Origin: Paracoccaceae bacterium | GTDB lineage: Bacteria; Pseudomonadota; Alphaproteobacteria; Rhodobacterales; Rhodobacteraceae | DNA: 15,756 nt | Assembly (NCBI GenBank): GCA_002400675.1 | Contig: NVQY01000027.1 | Location: 3,771-19,526, forward strand | Direction: 5' to 3' | Position numbers and translations under genes: made by a program | The notes under the pieces: generated by a model | Databases searched by the model: none | What the model saw: only the letters and a program-made list of their open reading frames with translations | What the model was told of the DNA's origin: nothing | Part shown: piece by piece, positions 14,064 through 15,756 of the stretch | Numbering within the stretch: the stretch's first letter is position 1 | How the letters are laid out: each line of letters begins with the position of its first letter

Positions 14064-15756
14064 ATGAAATTACGAGCCCTTTTGCTTGGTGCGATCGCCA
14101 CCACGGCAATGGCCCCCATGGCCATGGCCGAACGCGGATCGGACGGAAAAGTCAGCATTATCTACTGGCAGGCCCCATCGATCCTGAACCCATATCTGTC
14201 CGGCGGCACTAAAGATATCGACGCCTCGGCGATCGTCATCGAGCCGCTGGCGCGTTATGACGCCAATGGCGACATGGTTCCCTATCTGGCGCAGGAAATC
14301 CCGACCGTTGCCAATGGCGGCGTGTCCGAGGATCTAAAGTCGATCACCTGGGAACTTCAGCCGGGCCTGTTGTGGTCCGATGGGACTCCGGTAACCTCGG
14401 CAGACGTGAAATTCACCGCCGATTACTGCATGGACCCCGAAGGCGGCTGTGCGCAGCTTTCGTTCTTTGAAGGCGTTGAAAAAGTTGAAACACTGGACGA
14501 TCTGACCGTCAAAGTGTCCTTCAAGGAAGCCAAGCCCAACCCATACGGCCCATTTGTTGGCGGTCAGTCGCCAATCATTCAGGCCGCTCAGTTTGCCAAT
14601 TGCATGGGTGCCAAGGCCCCCGAATGTACCGAAGCGAACTTTGGTCCCATTGGCACCGGCCCCTTCACGGTCAAGGAATTCCGTCCCAATGACGTGATTC
14701 AGTTCGAAGCCAACCCGAACTACCGCGACCCCAGCAAGCCTGCCTTTCAGTCGGTAACCTTCAAAGGTGGCGGCGACGCAACCGCTGCGGGCCGTTCGGT
14801 TCTTGAGACCGGTGAATTTGACTTTGCCTGGAACCTTCAGCTGGCACCCGACGTGATCGCCAAGATGGAAGCCGCCGGCAAAGGCACCGCGATCGTTGGT
14901 TTCGGCCCGCTGGTAGAGCGGATCGAAATGAACCTGACCGACCCGTCCCCATCACAGCCCGAAGGCACACGTTCGACCGTGGCGGTTCCACATCCGTTCC
15001 TGTCCGACATCAACGTGCGCAAGGCCCTGTCCATGGCCATCGACCGCGAATTGCTGGTTGAAATCGGCTACGGCAAGGCCGGCAAGGTCGCCTGTGATCT
15101 GGTGCCTGTGCCGCTGAACTATGCGGCTGGCAACGATTTCTGCAAAGTGCAGGACATCGCTGGCGCCAACGCGCTGTTGGACGAAGCCGGCTGGGCCAAA
15201 GGTTCGGACGGGGTGCGTGCCAAGGACGGTGTTCGCCTGTCGATGACCTATGCAACCTCGGCCAACGCCGTGCGTCAGGACTTTCAGGCCCTGATCAAAC
15301 AGTGGTGGAGCGAGATCGGTGTTGAGACCGAATTGCGCAACATCAACGCGTCAGTGTTCTTTGGTGGTGATCCGGGCTCGCCCGACACGTTCCAAAAGTT
15401 CTATACAGACGTGGAAATGTACGCCAACACCTTTAACGGCACCGATCCTCAGCAGTATCTGGCCGCCTATCGTTGCGGCGGAGAGCCCAAGCCAGACAGC
15501 CAGTGGCAGGGTGAGAACATCAACCGTTACTGTGATCCGGCCTATGACGCGCTGATCGACGAGTTGGGCCGCACCGGTGACATCGCCAAGCGCGGCGAGC
15601 TTGCCAAAAAGATGAACAACATGCTGACCAAAGAAAGCTACACCATTGTTCCTCTGGTTCACCGCGGACGGGTATCGGCCACAGCAAATTCGCTGGGCGG
15701 ATACAACATGAACGTCTGGGACAGCGAAATGTGGAACATCGCTGACTGGTATCGCA
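14064..15756 (+). CDS. ABC transporter substrate-binding protein, family 5 (peptide/nickel/opine type), 3' truncated
   Basis: This is a periplasmic solute receptor of the oligopeptide (SBP_bac_5) family. The frame is open from ATG 14064 to the window end, giving 564 codons. The last visible residues (NIADWYR) look like the usual C-terminal end, so only a few residues are probably missing. Residues 1-22 form a signal peptide with K2 and R4, a hydrophobic core and the cleavage site AMA|E. Family features include ITWELQPGLLWSDGTPVTSADVKF, GTGPFTVKEF, NPNYRDP, and DINVRKALSMAIDRELL. Eight cysteines fall in four close pairs (C122/C129, C180/C188, C344/C360, C471/C490), which suggests disulfides in the periplasm. 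AAGGAG lies 6 bases before the ATG. It is divergent from the ATPase operon; the permease genes probably follow to the right. The ligand is unknown. Confidence 0.95.
   Translation, partial: MKLRALLLGAIATTAMAPMAMAERGSDGKVSIIYWQAPSILNPYLSGGTKDIDASAIVIEPLARYDANGDMVPYLAQEIPTVANGGVSEDLKSITWELQPGLLWSDGTPVTSADVKFTADYCMDPEGGCAQLSFFEGVEKVETLDDLTVKVSFKEAKPNPYGPFVGGQSPIIQAAQFANCMGAKAPECTEANFGPIGTGPFTVKEFRPNDVIQFEANPNYRDPSKPAFQSVTFKGGGDATAAGRSVLETGEFDFAWNLQLAPDVIAKMEAAGKGTAIVGFGPLVERIEMNLTDPSPSQPEGTRSTVAVPHPFLSDINVRKALSMAIDRELLVEIGYGKAGKVACDLVPVPLNYAAGNDFCKVQDIAGANALLDEAGWAKGSDGVRAKDGVRLSMTYATSANAVRQDFQALIKQWWSEIGVETELRNINASVFFGGDPGSPDTFQKFYTDVEMYANTFNGTDPQQYLAAYRCGGEPKPDSQWQGENINRYCDPAYDALIDELGRTGDIAKRGELAKKMNNMLTKESYTIVPLVHRGRVSATANSLGGYNMNVWDSEMWNIADWYR

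Noticed and set aside
13831..14109. Minus-strand open frame of 92 codons in the divergent intergenic region
   Set aside because: It overlaps the start and signal peptide of the binding protein, and its translation resembles no protein. The region is better explained as control DNA.

Overview
The window looks like chromosomal DNA from an alphaproteobacterium, most likely a Rhodobacteraceae (roseobacter-type) species. This is an inference from the GC-rich coding sequence, the protein wording of GlmU, GlmS and MoaA, and the gene neighbourhoods. No rRNA or other taxonomic marker is present. Nearly all of the window is tightly packed coding sequence. There is no rRNA, tRNA, CRISPR array, transposase or phage gene.

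Left part (1-3109): the end of glmU overlaps glmS by one base, and a small flavin-reductase-like (PPOX-fold) gene follows. GlmS makes glucosamine-6-phosphate and GlmU turns glucosamine-1-phosphate into UDP-GlcNAc, so this is the amino-sugar supply for peptidoglycan and lipid A. A convergent gene of lower GC (3107-3955, minus strand) encodes a probable sugar O-methyltransferase, starts with TTG behind a strong Shine-Dalgarno, and may have been acquired.

Middle part (4117-8240, plus strand): an AlkD-like DNA glycosylase, then moaA (molybdopterin cofactor synthesis), waaA (Kdo transferase) and a family 4 glycosyltransferase. The last three overlap at their ends and are probably co-transcribed. 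waaA and the glycosyltransferase point to LPS core assembly.

Right part (8277-15756): a solute uptake and hydrolysis locus. On the minus strand lie a double-ATPase oligopeptide ABC subunit, an ArgE-type deacylase and two tandem M20 amidohydrolases (about 66% identical by hand count). Divergently on the plus strand is a periplasmic family 5 substrate-binding protein, cut by the window end. The layout suggests import of peptides or N-acylated amino acids followed by cytoplasmic deacylation. The permeases are not visible and are expected just beyond the right edge.

The most unusual DNA structure is a 48-bp perfect palindrome at 8235-8282, with a related interrupted copy at 9511-9580. Each lies at the 3' end of one of the two amidohydrolase paralogues and supplies its stop codon. 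The first also supplies the stop codon of the converging glycosyltransferase. I see no convincing undescribed defence or mobile system in this window.
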